Assembly: GCF_009727055.1 (NCBI RefSeq)
Contig: NC_052357.1
Coordinates: 84,342,970 to 84,406,969 of the forward strand
DNA: 64,000 nucleotides
Source of the DNA: Benincasa hispida
Taxonomy: Eukaryota; Streptophyta; Magnoliopsida; Cucurbitales; Cucurbitaceae
Reading direction: 5' to 3'
Under the pieces are notes generated by a model, which searched no databases, had not been told where the DNA came from, and saw only the letters and a program-made list of their open reading frames with translations. Within the stretch, counting starts at the first letter, position 1, and the number at the start of each line of letters is the position of its first letter. The translations under genes were made by a program, and so were the position numbers. Below are positions 34,981-47,259 of this stretch, piece after piece.

Positions 34981-36177
34981 GAAGACATTGTTGACCAGAA
35001 AAGGGGTTAAACACCCTCATTTGTACACATTTAGAGATTTTGTACAAACTTAGTCCCTCAGTCGTCTGCAAGAAATGAGACTGAAGATCACTCTTGCCAC
35101 CACTGATCAAGAAGGTGTTTCCAAAGATAGCTCGAGAGAGACGACATCTAGTACATCTCCACCTCAATCACCAATAGCAAACACCAAAACAAGTCAAAGG
35201 GAGCAAGATATTGAGCCCTGCGGCTTGACTCTTCTTCATTCCCACATTTTATCTTTTTCCATTGTTAACTTGATTGAACTGGGATTCTGTAAAGAAAAAT
35301 TTATCTATTAATTCAATCATGATTTCATCCATCTTTTCATCCTTTTTCATGCTTTCATCAACCATGAATAACTAAATCCATTGTGGGTTGGGATGAAATA
35401 AAGACTAATCTGTTAAGTGCATGTGTGTGATGTTCAGCTTCCTTAATGTGTGTTTAACTTTTGTTGCTTGAATCCGACTGATCACCTGATTTAGGTGGAA
35501 ATAGTTAACTTCTTGAGAAAGTAAGTGACTGTGGAAATCATTATGTAAGGACAACATATAGCTTTAGAGATAAAGTTAACCATGTTGTACACTTGGAAAT
35601 GTTACAAGTATGCATGCATCTTAGAGATAAGGCATATGTGGCTACAGCATCGAGAGATATTGAAAATAAACTAAGTAATAAAAGAACTTGAACGCATTAC
35701 ACATGTATAGGGGTTAGCTGATATTCATCCCAAACCTTGTTCTAATCACTTATTTCATAAAAACTTACTAGTTGAAGTTAAGGAATCAACGCTCATCATT
35801 ACAATGCATACATCATTCCATCAACGCATTCACCTACTTCAGTCTCTTATTTCTTGCATGCATGTCTAAGTTAGTGTAGTTACACCTCATCTCCTTTTAA
35901 TGAGAAAACCACTATGAGAAGTTCATTTGGCCATCTTACATTAGTTATTAATAAATCCCTTGCATTCGACCTTGGACTTACCAAGAAACTTGCATTGGAT
36001 TTAATACTTGGGTTTATCTCAAGAAAACTTGTACTAAATCAAGATGAGTTGGTGCACAAACATTGAACTTTGTTTTATTCACAACATAATCTAAACATCA
36101 TAATTAAGTGGAAATTTATTTCCTTACATGTGAGACTTTAGGTAAATGTCATATGATTCATGTTTGGTGGTAATAAT

Positions 36178-36361
36178 TGCCCTTCTAACACTAGCTAGTT
36201 TTCGTGAATCTTCAGGTTCACTACTATGTTAACGGGAGTCGACGAGTTCCCTACCATGTTACAATGATCCTTCATGTTCACTACCATGTTCAGCATTGTG
36301 ATCCTTTAGGCTCACTACCATGTTTAGCTCTAGGGACCGACAAGTTTCCTACCATGTTTCT
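36178..36361 (+). repeat. Older LTR-like repeat, left part
   Basis: It carries an irregular tandem repeat of TTCACTACCATGTTCAGC and GACGAGTTCCCTACCATG units (36205-36360), a pattern I associate with chromovirus (Tekay/Del-like) gypsy LTRs. The Tork-like copia inserted at its right edge; the remainder is 41764-42333. Confidence 0.45.
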
Positions 36362-37010
36362 TGAAGTAAAATAAGTTCAAACATTCAACCGTATATTCAA
36401 TAGCCTTTTACATTTTTTTTCTTTACAGTTTGTTTTTGTAATTACTTGTATCAGACAAATGTAATATGCATCATTTACAATTTGTACAAACATTTTACAG
36501 AAGCTTACAAGAAAGCTAAAAATCTATAAAGAAAAAGTGTGACTTAGCTCTTGAATAAAAACTCTTCTCCTTCCCATGGATGTAGGCATCGTTTGCTGAA
36601 CCATGTATATCATCGTGTAGATCTCTTCCTCTTCTTTTCTTTTACAAGATTGCATGTTCATCATCTTCTTCATACTCACGGTAATCACTCAAGATAATCA
36701 GAAAGAAAGAAAGGGTTAGTAAAGATTTTCTGCAAAACGATAGAGAGAACAAGAGAGAGAAAGAAATTAATTGTTCTGAAAAATTCCCATCATAAATCAA
36801 AGAGTTTTCCTTCCATTAGGCAGAAGCCAGTGGATTATTCCACGTGGTGCACATCAGCTGGAAGATTGTGGAGAAAGGAGGACTAAGTTTTCTATCAACT
36901 AATTTAATTTGGGGCAAAATAACTTGGTAGATCACGATTTGGATCAGCAGAAGGGCTAACATTTCATAATTTGGGCTTTCACAATTCAGAATATTAAGTG
37001 TGTAGGCCCA
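36362..37010 (+). repeat. 5' LTR of Tork-like copia
   Basis: It starts TGAAGTAAAATAAG and ends GGCCCA. Target duplication TTTCT at 36357-36361 and 41764-41768. Its 649 bp match 41100-41763 along the whole length with few differences; a few bases before the PBS appear lost in this copy. Confidence 0.85.
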
Positions 37011-37011
37011 A

Positions 37012-37023
37012 GGTATCAGAGCA
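37012..37023 (+). other. Copia primer binding site
   Basis: GGTATCAGAGCA, the initiator tRNA-Met type PBS, directly follows the LTR. Confidence 0.85.
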
Positions 37024-37080
37024 AAAGACTTACAAGATTGCAGTTCTTGAAGATTCAAGATTCAAGTTTTTCACTCCAAG

Positions 37081-37905
37081 ATGTCAGTAGCAAGATTCGA
37101 AGTAGAGAAGTTCGATGGCAAAGGAGATTTTGGCCTATGGAAGGCAAAATCAAAGAAATTCTCGGCCAACAAAAGGCTCACAAAGCTCTCCTTGACCCAT
37201 CAACACTCACAACCACAGTGACAGCTCAAGAAAAAGAAGATTGGGAGCTGACAGCTTATGGTACGTTGGTTCTAAACTTTAGTGATAGTGTTTTAAGACA
37301 AGTTTTAAATCAAGAAACAGCCTATAGGATATGGATTAAACTGGAAAAATTATATGCTACAAAGATCTTCCTAGTAAAATGTACCTTAGGGAGAAATTAT
37401 TTACATTTAAAATGGATTCATTAAAATCTTTGACTGATAATTTAGATGAGTTCAAGAAAATTGTTGCTGAATTTAAAACCTTAGTAGAAAAACTTGGTGA
37501 TGAGAATGAGGTCTATGTGCTTCTTAATTCTTTGCCTTAACTCTATAAGCAAATTAAAATTGCTTTAAAATATGGAAGGGATAGTATAAGTACTGATACT
37601 ATAATATCAGCCCTAAGAACTAGAGAGCTAAAGTTACAAACTGACAAAAAGAATTATCCTAGTGGTGAAGGGTTATTTGTTAAAGGAAACTTTAAACCAA
37701 ATCACTCAAAGGACAGAAAACCACATAATTAAGAAGATAACAAGTCTAAACAGAAATTAAAATGTAAGTATTGCAAAAGGAAAGGACATTTAATCAAAGA
37801 CTATTTTATTCTAAAGAGGAAGAACCAAGAGAAAGAAAAGGACTCTAAAGGCAAACAACCCGAAGCTTCTGTTGTAGAAGGTTCCTTTATCTATTCAAAT
37901 GCTTT
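37081..37905 (+). pseudogene. Tork-like copia gag
   Basis: The start MSVARFEVEKFDGKGDFGLW is typical of TNT1/Tork-lineage gag. A one-base frameshift at about 37143 is needed to reach KIKEILGQQKAHKALLDP. Later blocks: LDEFKKIVAEFKTLVEKLGDE (37440), LRTRELKLQTD, and a zinc knuckle CKYCKRKGHLIKDY (about 37765) whose last cysteine is replaced by tyrosine. Stops interrupt at about 37538 and 37729. The RNA-binding knuckle would not work even if translated. Confidence 0.85.
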
Positions 37906-39130
37906 AGCCTCAATCTTAGAAAAATCCAACCATGTAAATCCCCTAGGAAAACATGATTGTATCCTAGATTCTGGATGCACCTATCACATGACCTCAATGA
38001 GACCATGGTTTAACACCTTTAAAGAAATTGAAAGAGAAATGGTTTATATGGGAAACAACCAAGGTTGTAGGATAGAAGGCATTGGATCTATTTCTATGAA
38101 ACTTAAGGATGGAACTATTAAACTTCTTAGGAATGTGAGATATGTTCCACTTTTTAAGAGAAACCTAATCTCCTTAGATTTGCTTGATGTAATTGGGTGT
38201 GAGTACAAGGGTAAAGGAGGAACCCTTGAGGTGCTAAAGGATTCTAAGGTAATACCAGTTGGGGAAAAGATAAATGACTTATTTGTGGTCAAAGGAGTTG
38301 AAATGATGACAGGGGCATATGTTGTCACCACAAATGAGATCACAAAGGATGATGTTTGGCATAAGAGATTGTCTCATATTAGTGCTAAAGGCCTAGAAGT
38401 CCTATCTAAATTAGGGATTCTACCTAAAGGTCTCTCAGAAAATCTAACTTTTTGTGAACAGTGTGTTTTAGGAAAGGCCACAAGGAAAAGTTTCACTAAA
38501 GCACAACACACCACAAAAGCTATCCTAGATCATATTCACTCTGACCTATAGGGTCCAGCTCCTACACCTAGCCTAAGTGGCTCAAAGTATTTACTTTCTT
38601 TTACTGATGACTTCTCTAGAAAAAGTTGGGTCTACTTCTTTAAAACTAAAGACCAAGTGTTTGATAGGTTTAAGGAGTGGAAACTCATGATAGAAAAAGC
38701 AAACTTCTAAAGAAATTAAATACCTAAGAACTGACAGTGGACTGAAATTTTGTGTGAAGAGTTTAATAAGTTTTGTAAAGAAACAGAAATAACTAGGCAT
38801 AGGACTGTTAGATTTACTCCTCAGCAGAATGGAGTTGCTGAAAGACTTAATAGAACAATCATGGAAAGGGTTAGATGTCTTCTTTCAGATGCAATCCTTA
38901 GTGAAAAATATTGGGCTGAGGCAGCAAGCTACACTGTATTCACCTTAAATAGGTGTCCTCATTCCTCCTTAAACTTTATAACTCCTAAAGAAAAATGGAT
39001 AAAACATCCACCTAACCTAGAAAATCTAAGGGTATTTAGATGTGTTGGCTATATTCACCAAAGTTAGGGGAAACTAAAGTCTAGGGCAGTAAAGTGTATG
39101 TTTGTTGGGTTCTAAGAAGGTGTTAAAGGC
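37906..39130 (+). pseudogene. Tork-like copia protease and integrase
   Basis: Protease CILDSGCTYHMT with DSG at 37967-37975; then VRYVPLFKRNLISL. Pre-integrase zinc module WHKRLSHIS...CEQC is intact (38358-38463). Integrase core: HIHSDL, a stop where W is expected, GPAPTPS, SFTDDFSRKSWVYF, a frameshift near 38709, LRTDSGLKF, then RFTPQQNGVAERLNRT (38811) and VGYIHQS ending in a stop. The DDE triad positions are recognisable, but stops and frameshifts break the protein. Confidence 0.85.
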
Positions 39131-41043
39131 TTTAAGATGTGGAATCCTATCGAGAAAAGGTTTGTCATAAGCAGGGATGTCACTTTTAGAGAAAAAGAGA
39201 TGTTTATGCAAAAAGAAAAGACAACTTATGAAGTTTCTAAAAGCCCTAGTACAACTAGGATTGAGGTGGAGACACCTAAAGATTCTTCCACTAGTCATAA
39301 CCCTCCTAATGAAACTGAAGAAGAAGAAGAGGAAAACTCAAATGAGCATATTGAGAATACTGAAGTTCTACCTGATTTAAGTCAGTATTCATTGGCTAGG
39401 GATAGACAAAGAAGAGTGATAGTTCCCCTAGCTAGGTATATTGAAACTAACTATATGAATCTAGTCCTAAATGCCACAATAGCTCCTAATGACCAAGAAC
39501 CAGCTACGTTTGAAGAGGTAGTAAAATGTCCTAATGCTAGGTCTTGGATTCAAGCTATGTGTGATGAAATGGAATCACTCACTGTCAATAATACTTAGAC
39601 CCTAGCCCTTATTCCTAAAGGATGCAAACCTATAGCTTCTAAGTGGATATATAAAATAAAGGAGGGTTCTACCAAAGAAGAAAAGCCTAGGTACAAGGCT
39701 TGGTTAGTGGCTAAGGGGTTTACTCAAAGGGAAGGCATAGACTACTCTGAAATTTTTTCACTGATAGTAAAACAAACCTCTATTAGACTTCTTTTATCTC
39801 TAATTGCTCGGTATAACCTTGAACTAGATCAACTAGATATTAAAACAGCTTTCCTTCATGGAAATCTACAAGAGGTTATCTATATGGTTCAACCTAAAGG
39901 GTTTGAAGAAAGAAGGAAGGAAGACCTTTACTGTCTCCTACACAAATCTAAATATGGTCTTAAACAATCACCTAGATGTTGGTACAGAAGATTTAATGAT
40001 TAGATAGAGAGTATTGGATTTCAAAGAAGTTCATATGACATTTGTTCTTATGTTAATTCAGTAACCTACAAGGACAAAGTCTATCTACTACTCTATGTTG
40101 ATGATATGTTACTAGCTGGGAAATCTAAGGAGGATTTAAGACATGTTAAAGATCTCCTAAAGAGAGAGTTTGACATGAAGAATTTGGGTCAGTCTAAAAA
40201 GATTCTTGGGATTGAAATAAGTAGAGACAGGGCTTCCTTTATTCTAACCATTAGTCAATTAAGCTACTGTGAAAAGGTTATTAACAGATTTAATATGTCT
40301 AATGAAAAATCTGTCACTATACCTATTGCTAGTCATTTTAAACTTTCTTTAGAAAATTCACCAAAGGAAACAGACATAGAACATTTGACTCAAATGCAAT
40401 TAATTCCATACAATCAAGCAGTAGGTAGTCTAATGTATCTAATGATATCTACTAAACCAGACCTATCCTACAGCACAAGTCTTGTCAGTAGATACATGTC
40501 TAACAGTGGAAAAAGGCACTGGGAAGCAATGAAATGGATATTAAGATACTTAATTTGGTCTAAACAGCCAAAATTAACATATCAAAGTACAAAAGAAACA
40601 GATCTAGAGCTATATGGATATGTTGATTCAGATTTTGCAGGTGACCAAGACAAGAGAAGATCATTAAAAGGTATCTATTCTTATATGGTCCAAATTTATT
40701 ATGTTGGAAAGCAAATTTCAAGTCAATCACAGCATTATCAATCACAGAAGCAGAATACATGGCTTTATCAAAGGCAATAAAAGAAGCATTGTGGTTAAAG
40801 GGGTTGATGAAGGACTTTGGTATTAATCAAACAGTAGTAAAGATCTACTGTGATAACCAAAGTGCCATTCATCTTTCCAAAAACCCTCATTTTGTAAGAG
40901 ACGGAATAGAAAAAGATGAAGTCGAAGTGTTAAAGGTTCATACCATCGAGAATGTTGTTGATATGCTTACCAAACCAGTTACGAAGCTCAAGCTAGCATA
41001 CTGTCTTGGTCATATCGGCTTCCAGCTTCCTGAAAAAGGGTGA
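39131..41043 (+). pseudogene. Tork-like copia RT and RNase H
   Basis: A variable acidic linker (39137-39450) leads to ARSWIQAMCDEMESL. RT: ASKWIYKIKEG, VAKGFTQREGIDYSEIFS, LDIKTAFLHGNLQEVIYM, YGLKQSPRCWYRRFND, catalytic YVDDM at 40094-40108, and LGIEISRDR. RNase H: YNQAVGSLMYLMISTKPDLSY, YVDSDFAGDQDKRRSLKG, a frame break at about 40690-40760, then KAIKEALWLKGLM, IYCDNQSAIHLSKNP and DMLTKPVTKLKL, ending at 41041-41043. Stops at 39596, 40001 and 40778 leave several open pieces. Decay is moderate. Confidence 0.88.
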
Positions 41044-41087
41044 AGACATGTTAAATCTGGAAGGAGAAGAGCTTGTATGTTGAGCTT

Positions 41088-41099
41088 AAAGTGGAGATT
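41088..41099 (+). other. Copia polypurine tract
   Basis: The purine run AAAGTGGAGATT directly precedes the 3' LTR, as required for plus-strand priming. Confidence 0.7.
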
Positions 41100-41763
41100 T
41101 GAAGTAATATAAGCTCAAACATTCAACCGTATATTCAACAACCTTTTACATTTCTTTTTTTCTTTACAGCTTGTTTTCGTAACTACTTGTATCAGACAAA
41201 TGTATAAATATGCATCATTTACAATTTGTAGAAACAACTTACAGAAGCTTACAAGAAAGCTAAAAATCTGTAAAGAAAAAGTGTGACTTAACTCTTGAAT
41301 AAAAACTCTTCTCCTTCTCGTGGATGTAGGCATCGTTTGCCGAACCACGTATATCATTGTGTAGATCTCTTCCTCTTCTTTTCTTTTACAAGATTGCATG
41401 TACATCATCTTTTTCATACTCACGACAATCACTCGAGATAATCAGAAAGAAAGAAAGGGTTAGTAAAGATTTTCTACAAAATGATAGAGAGAACGAGAGA
41501 GAGAGAGAAATTAATTGTTCTGAAAAATTCCTAAAAAATCAGAGAGTTTTCCTTCCATCAGGCAGAAGCTAGTGGATTATTCCATGTGGTGCACATCAGC
41601 TGGAAGATCATGGAGAAAGGAGGACCAGGTTTTCTATCAACCAATTTAATTTGGAGCAAAATAACTTGGTGGATCACGATTTGGATCAGCAAAAGGGCCA
41701 TCATTTCATCATTTCATCATTTGAGCTTTCACAATTCAGAATATTAAGTGTGCAGGCCCAACA
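41100..41763 (+). repeat. 3' LTR of Tork-like copia
   Basis: It starts TGAAGTAATATAAG and ends GGCCCAACA; the target duplication TTTCT follows at 41764-41768. It pairs with 36362-37010. Confidence 0.85.
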
Positions 41764-42333
41764 TTTCTACGCTTTCGATCCATCAGATATGTGTTAGAAT
41801 GGGTTTAATTGTTCAATAGATGGTCATCCATGTTTTCATGTTTCTAAGTGTTCATGAACTTAGGTTTGTTGATGAATTACAGTATGCATGCATTTGCAGA
41901 TATGTATGCATAGCCTGATCCTGGTAGTAGGATTACTTACTGAGTATTTTATACTCATTCTTTATTACGTTCTCTTTTTCAAGTAAGGGTAAGAACACAT
42001 CGGTAAATGATAGGAGGAATCTGTGACCATGCCACTGGGACTAGACAGATGTTTCCACTCATATTTCCATGTTTTCATGTTTTAAATTTCAGTATTGCTA
42101 TTGAATTTAGAAACGTTTAGCTATTAGATGTTTTAGATAAAATTTTCCAGTGTTATTTTATTTTTTTAAGGGTACCCTGATTAAGATTTTCAATTATTTA
42201 AATTTAATAAAAGTTATATGTTTTATAAAATTCATTTAGTTTTAGTCAATTCATAAGAAGGGCCGTTTTGAGAAGTACATATGCATATAGTAACGACCTA
42301 GTAGAAGTCCTAGGTAGCCAAGTCGTTATAGTT
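41764..42333 (+). repeat. Older LTR-like repeat, right part
   Basis: GATTACTTACTGAGTATTTT and TATACTCATTC (41930-41960) and the AACGACC...GTCGTT inverted repeat (42291-42328) resemble chromovirus-type LTR parts. It ends where the BAHD pseudogene begins. I see no gene. Confidence 0.4.
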
Positions 42334-43169
42334 TCATTTCTACCCAATCTCCGACCGTGTAGCCACCATTACAAATGATCAACAACCTTCAATCTCAGTT
42401 TATTTTGACTGCATCAACAGCCCCAGAGCCAAGTTCATCCATGCTGCCATCGACATCATAATTTTCTTTCTATCACCGGTCGATGTGCCTTTAGTGGTCC
42501 AATCTTTTTTTGACCATGACGGAGCTGTCAACTACGACGACAATATCTTGCCTTTGCTTTGCATTTAGGTAACAAAGTTATTAGATGGAGTCTTCATTGC
42601 CTGTTCCATCAACTATGCCATCGGCGACGGAACATCCTACTTGAATTTTTTCAATATGTGGTCGAAAATATTTCAATCGCCGCAATAGATTGGGGATGAT
42701 ATTATTTTAATTTCCCGGCCACCCATTTTGAAGCAGTGATTTCCTGATGGGATTGGCTCAATTATCAATCTCCCCTTCACCCACCCAAATCAATTTATTA
42801 GTCAATTTGAAGCACCAAAACTCAAGGAAAGAATATTTCACTTTTCAGCCGAATCAATTGCAAAACTGAAAGTAAAAGCTAGTGCAGAGTGTGCCACAAG
42901 AGAAATCTCCTCCCTTTCAGTCGCTGTCTGTAATTGTATGGCAATCCATAACACGAGCCCATCGTGTGCCGAAGAATCAAATTAGTAGTTGCAGTATGGC
43001 GGTGAACAACAGAAGAAGATTAGAACCAAAGTTTTCATCGTATCCAAAACATGAGGGAGGAGGAAGTGTAAATGTAGAGATCTGTTTGCTGTCACAAAAT
43101 ATGGCAAATCTCAAGTCTAATTTGGAGTTCATGAATGCTCTCTCTTCTTCACCACACTTGCCTTGTTAA
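42334..43169 (+). pseudogene. BAHD acyltransferase pseudogene
   Basis: A degraded paralogue of 49894-51246. It begins at the codon for about residue 71 of the intact gene (FHFYPISDR-like) with the first quarter missing. The catalytic HxxxD histidine codon is TAT at 42614-42616 (NYAIGDG, Tyr for His). In-frame stops lie at 42566-42568 and 42737-42739. About 100 codons, including the DFGWG-like region, are deleted between NNRRRLEPK and FSSYPKHEGGG at about 43028. The last 45 codons (GGGSVNVEICLLSQNMANL...) are well kept and end at TAA 43167-43169. It cannot make an active enzyme. Its similarity to the intact gene implies local duplication followed by loss. Confidence 0.92.
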
Positions 43170-43251
43170 TCTTGATGATCTACAAAGAAAATAAATGATC
43201 GGTGCAAAATAGATGTTAATTCTATCTTACTCAAGAAAATGAAATTTCTAA

Positions 43252-44459
43252 TGCTCAAACAGCTACTAAAACTAATGTGTAGTTAAATTGGAAGTTGGAG
43301 GTCGATCCCAAGAGAACCTCTATTAATTGGCCAGAAATAACCTTTGAATTCAAAAAGATAGTAATTAGGGAGGGGGTTTGTTTGTAAAGAAATTAAAAAG
43401 ACTAACTAAAAATGAAGATGAAGGAAATTCGTAACTCAATCTTACCATTTTTTTAAGAAAAAATTTATTTGGAAATCTTATTACTAGGTTTAATCCTATC
43501 ATTATTCTTGAACAATTACTTGAAAACTCAACATATCATAATCCTATAACGAAAGATCCTTAAAGATCCATATAGCCAATTAACATGAATCACATCAATT
43601 AGCCCTAATTTAAGTCAAAAACATTTCCACATAGCATTTATCATGTCCTTTTCTTATATTGCTTTAAAGCATGGGTTATCATGGTTATGACATTCAAGAA
43701 ACACATTAGAGTAAGTTTCAAGAATGGTTGAATGAATGTTCTAAATTAAGAAATTCAAGAGTTAAATTTGAAAAAATATCCTAATTAACACCAGAAAACT
43801 TAATTTTGTAACATATCTCACCATTATGCAATAGTACCAAGCAAGAATTACATACAAGAATTTAATGGAATCAAAGCATCAATTATCCTCCATAAATTTC
43901 TATTCAAATTCAGCCTAAGAACATTAAAAAAATGTAGAAAGTTCAAGAAAATATACAAACGAACTCAAGAATTTAAACCTAGAGTTAAGATTTCCTAAGG
44001 CTAGCACTGCAATACTAAATTATAAAAAAGCCAAGAAGCATTGGGCGAGGGTCTTGACGCTGGGTTGCACAAGGCGCATAGACGATTCCGTCAATCACTG
44101 GAGCATTGCAACTCTGGGTGAAGCGTTGCGACGCTACCCTTTTTTGAAACAAATGGGTGCATTTTGTCCATCGTCGAGCTAGCATTGAGCTTAGTGTTGT
44201 GAGGAGTGTTTACAACGCTTCGAGTATTGCTGAAGTGTGTTGATTTATTCCTCTTGAGGGGCAAAGTAGTAATTCGGCTTAACTCTTCTTCTTAAGTGAT
44301 TCTTTGGTGTCGTTTGGCTCAATTTAGCTCCAAATGCTTTGAAATAACTCCATTTGTGTCAGGGATTGAATTTACTTATAAAACAGCAATTTAAGCAAAG
44401 AATTGAAACATAATTGAGGAAATTAGCAAATAGAACATAGCTCTTTACAAGACCTATTA
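43252..44459 (-). repeat. Ty3/gypsy LTR, minus strand
   Basis: A second copy of the LTR at 1411-2825, about 200 bp shorter. The minus-strand start is TAATAGGTC (TG to TA) after CTAAGTTGGGGGTATTT. It carries the same GCGTTGCAAC-like island (44050-44230) and the AATAGAGGTTCTC ... GGGATCGACC block (43290-43320). The terminal inverted repeat is at 44437-44457 (arms ATAGCTCTT and AAGACCTAT, loop of 3). Confidence 0.7.
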
Positions 44460-45122
44460 AAATACCCCCAACTTAGCTCTTGGTTGTCTCGAACAAGTTG
44501 AAAATTGAAGTATGCATCATTCAAAGAAAATATGAATTGTTTTATTGTTTATTTAAAGCTTCATTCATTTATTCAAATTGATTTATACAAGTTGACACAT
44601 TTTCGTCTGCACATTCAAATGGTCTATACATTCAATTGTATTACACAATGAATTGATTCTCATCTCTTTTCTCAACAATCAAGGAATTAAGGATATAAGC
44701 AAGCATTTAGAAAGTTAAAGTTTTGCTAACAAAAGGTTGAAGTTTATTTTGAAAAGAAAAGGTTTTTTTTCTTGCAAAGTCATAAAAAAGAGACTGCTAA
44801 GTTTTAGTTTACTTAAAGGCCTAAAGTAATAGAAAGGAGATATCCAACTCTCAATTCCTCTTCGCCCTACATTGCCCAAGTTTTTGGTTTAAGATATACC
44901 TAACTTGCATTAGAGAGAGACAATTCTAATACAAGGATGCCTTTTAAGAACTCACACACAAAAAATGTAATTAATTACATTTTTTGTACCTAGAGGGATA
45001 GCTTTCACACTTACACTGCGGGGAACCTATCACCCTTTTCTCGTAGGCCCTGAATAGACACGATGAAGATAGCTCTTTTCACCTCTATCCATGCACACAC
45101 ACACATAGTGAAGGTTATGTTA
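44460..45122 (-). mobile_element. Gypsy internal 3' end
   Basis: Minus-strand non-coding DNA before the PPT, parallel to 2826-3400. It carries a short CA microsatellite at 45093-45105. It runs on to about 45245 without recognisable genes. Confidence 0.55.
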
Positions 45123-45245
45123 ATTTTGCAAATTTGTTTTATTATTATTTTTTTATGCTAGAAATTTTTTTAGAATGCTCTTTTTATTCTTTGTCTAGAC
45201 TTGCTAATCTAACAAGATGATTGTTCTTAGACCAAAGGTTGTCCT

Positions 45246-47259
45246 TATTGGGATTGGTGTCCTAATTCTCCCGGAGCCTCGTTGTTTTGTAAAGATACAC
45301 ATTGTTTGATGAATAAAATAAATGTTATTTAATTCTGGCATTTACTCATATCCAATAAACAAAGCTCCTTGGTTATCTTATGTGAACTTAAGCATGTATA
45401 TGTGATATACAAGTGAATCATGCCTTAAGTGATAACCTAAATAGGTTTGTAGTATAAGGATTAAGGTGGGATACTTGATCCTGGTGATACTACGGATGTG
45501 GCCCACTCTGTAGAGGTTTGCAAGTGTTGTAAATTACTACAGATGGTAGATCCTGACCATTTATGTGGAGACGTGTGAGCGAGGATGTCCTATACAAAGA
45601 GTTTGCATAAGACTTGAACCACGAGATGACTAGACTCTGTATATAATGTCGTTGATATTAGAGACTTGCATCTCACCTAAATGACCATAGGTGACACGAC
45701 CTTAATCCTGAGTGTTTTGGGAACTCCTGCCTTTGAGGGCAGTCCTTTGATTAGTATGGGTGAGAGTGGCCATATTGCCAACTCAACAAGCCTGCCTTTC
45801 TGGGGACTTGTCTGATCTAGGAGCTGGGAAGTCAATCCACAAGATGAAATTCACTCCTTTCCCGAAGCAAAGATAAGTAGAGATATTGCTCCCTTAAGGG
45901 CTGATTCTAGGGCTTGAACATAGTGGTCATAGCTTCTCTTTGGAAGAGAGGACTCAGTCATAGTAGGACTATGACTTATGTTCATTAGAGGAATCAGTGG
46001 TACTTAAGGGGTAAGATGTAACTATAGGGGTATAATGGTTATTGCTCCAGCTGTACTTACGAGCGATCTGTGAAGGGTTGTCACACTTCGGATTGGTTAA
46101 GATGGACACATAATATATCTATGGTAAGGAGAGTTCAATGTCGGTCTTTAGTGGAGTGCCTAGCAGTTAACGGATGGTGGCTCCCATCACTAAAGAGTTT
46201 AGTTAGTTATTCACGTACCGTTGGAGCTCAATGGATTTAGTTAAGGATCAGCTCTTGGTGTTGATTTGAAATGTTCAAATTGACAAAAGGTATTTCGATT
46301 ATATATGATACGATCGGTATGATGTATGAGATACATCTAGTGGAGGATTAATGTAAATGAGATTTACATTAAGTGCCATGGAATAGAAAGAGAACTATGG
46401 TTTATATGTTTCATGAGATGAAATATTAAAACTATAGGTTATAAATATAGTACGATAAGTTGGTTATCATTTGTATTTATAATAATATTAATTATTGGAT
46501 AATTAAATCTTTTTCTCTAATAACCAATTGAGTGGGAGGTTATTGGTGGTTCATGGTAACCGTGAGATAAAAGAAAAATTGTTTTCCTAATTTTAGATAG
46601 TTTTGAAAAGTTTTTCAAAATTGATATGAGATTTCTCTCTTGAAAAAGAATCTCACAGAGCTCGAGTAAATACAGATTTACTAAGCGACAACTTGTTTTA
46701 GTAAACGATCATGTAGTGTTTTGTAAACGACAGATACAGAACTAAACGATGAGCTAAACGATTGGGCATCGACCTATATGATAGGTTTCTGTCTTCTTCC
46801 ACTTGCCCAATCGTGTACACGATTGTTGTTTCCTCTTTTCTTCTGCCTCATACCAAGTCCACACAGAGCACATCCTCTGGATTCTCACACCGAGAATACC
46901 AAGATAGCTTTTTTGGTGGTGTCATACTCAACTCGACATCGTCGAGGTTCTGTGGAGGTCGTTCGTGTTGTTGGGGTGTTCGTGACCGAGGCAATCACAG
47001 AAGATGAGTGCGCGGTGTTCATGCTGCGGAGCGGTCATGTTGTTCAAGCATTCGAGGTTGCTGTGTACGAGCATTCGTGAACAAGGAGCGTGGAGACTAG
47101 TCGACAAATGTTCGTAGCTTTTCTCCTTGTTTCTTGTTGTATCATGCTGTAATTTCTATATTGAATGCATAACCATTTGTTTTGTTTACGACTATAATTT
47201 ATAATGTTCATACTGATTGTAATTTGGAATGATCTATTCTGCTGCTCATGGAAATCCTC
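45246..47259 (+). repeat. Copia LTR, solo-like copy
   Basis: Its start TATTGGGATTGGTGTCC (TG mutated to TA) and its contents follow the LTR at 14779-17032. The CGATCG array is shorter (46680-46820). Homology stops at GGAAATCCT (about 47259), about 20 bases short of the expected end. No PBS, PPT or coding DNA is attached, so it is a solo LTR or terminal fragment. It lies between the two BAHD copies. Confidence 0.75.
46440..46447 (+). promoter_or_regulatory. Candidate TATA box in solo-like LTR
   Basis: TATAAATA at the position equivalent to 16006 and 24339. Confidence 0.4.

Larger units (their letters stand above)
34632..36100 (+). repeat. Gypsy LTR (3' side of G2)
   Basis: It starts TGATAATAA, has a TATA box at 34974 and ends in a diverged form of the shared end block (TGCATTCGACCTTGG, CCAAGAAACTTGCATTGG, TCAAGAAAACTTGTACT). 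It is clearly not a recent twin of the LTR at 31901, so the two bounding LTRs do not look like products of one insertion. The right end is approximate. Confidence 0.6.

Noticed and set aside
42291..42328. Ninth LTR-terminal hairpin (TAACGAC...GTCGTTA)
   Set aside because: It resembles a chromovirus LTR start, but no LTR boundary, PBS or PPT could be confirmed, so it is not counted with the others.
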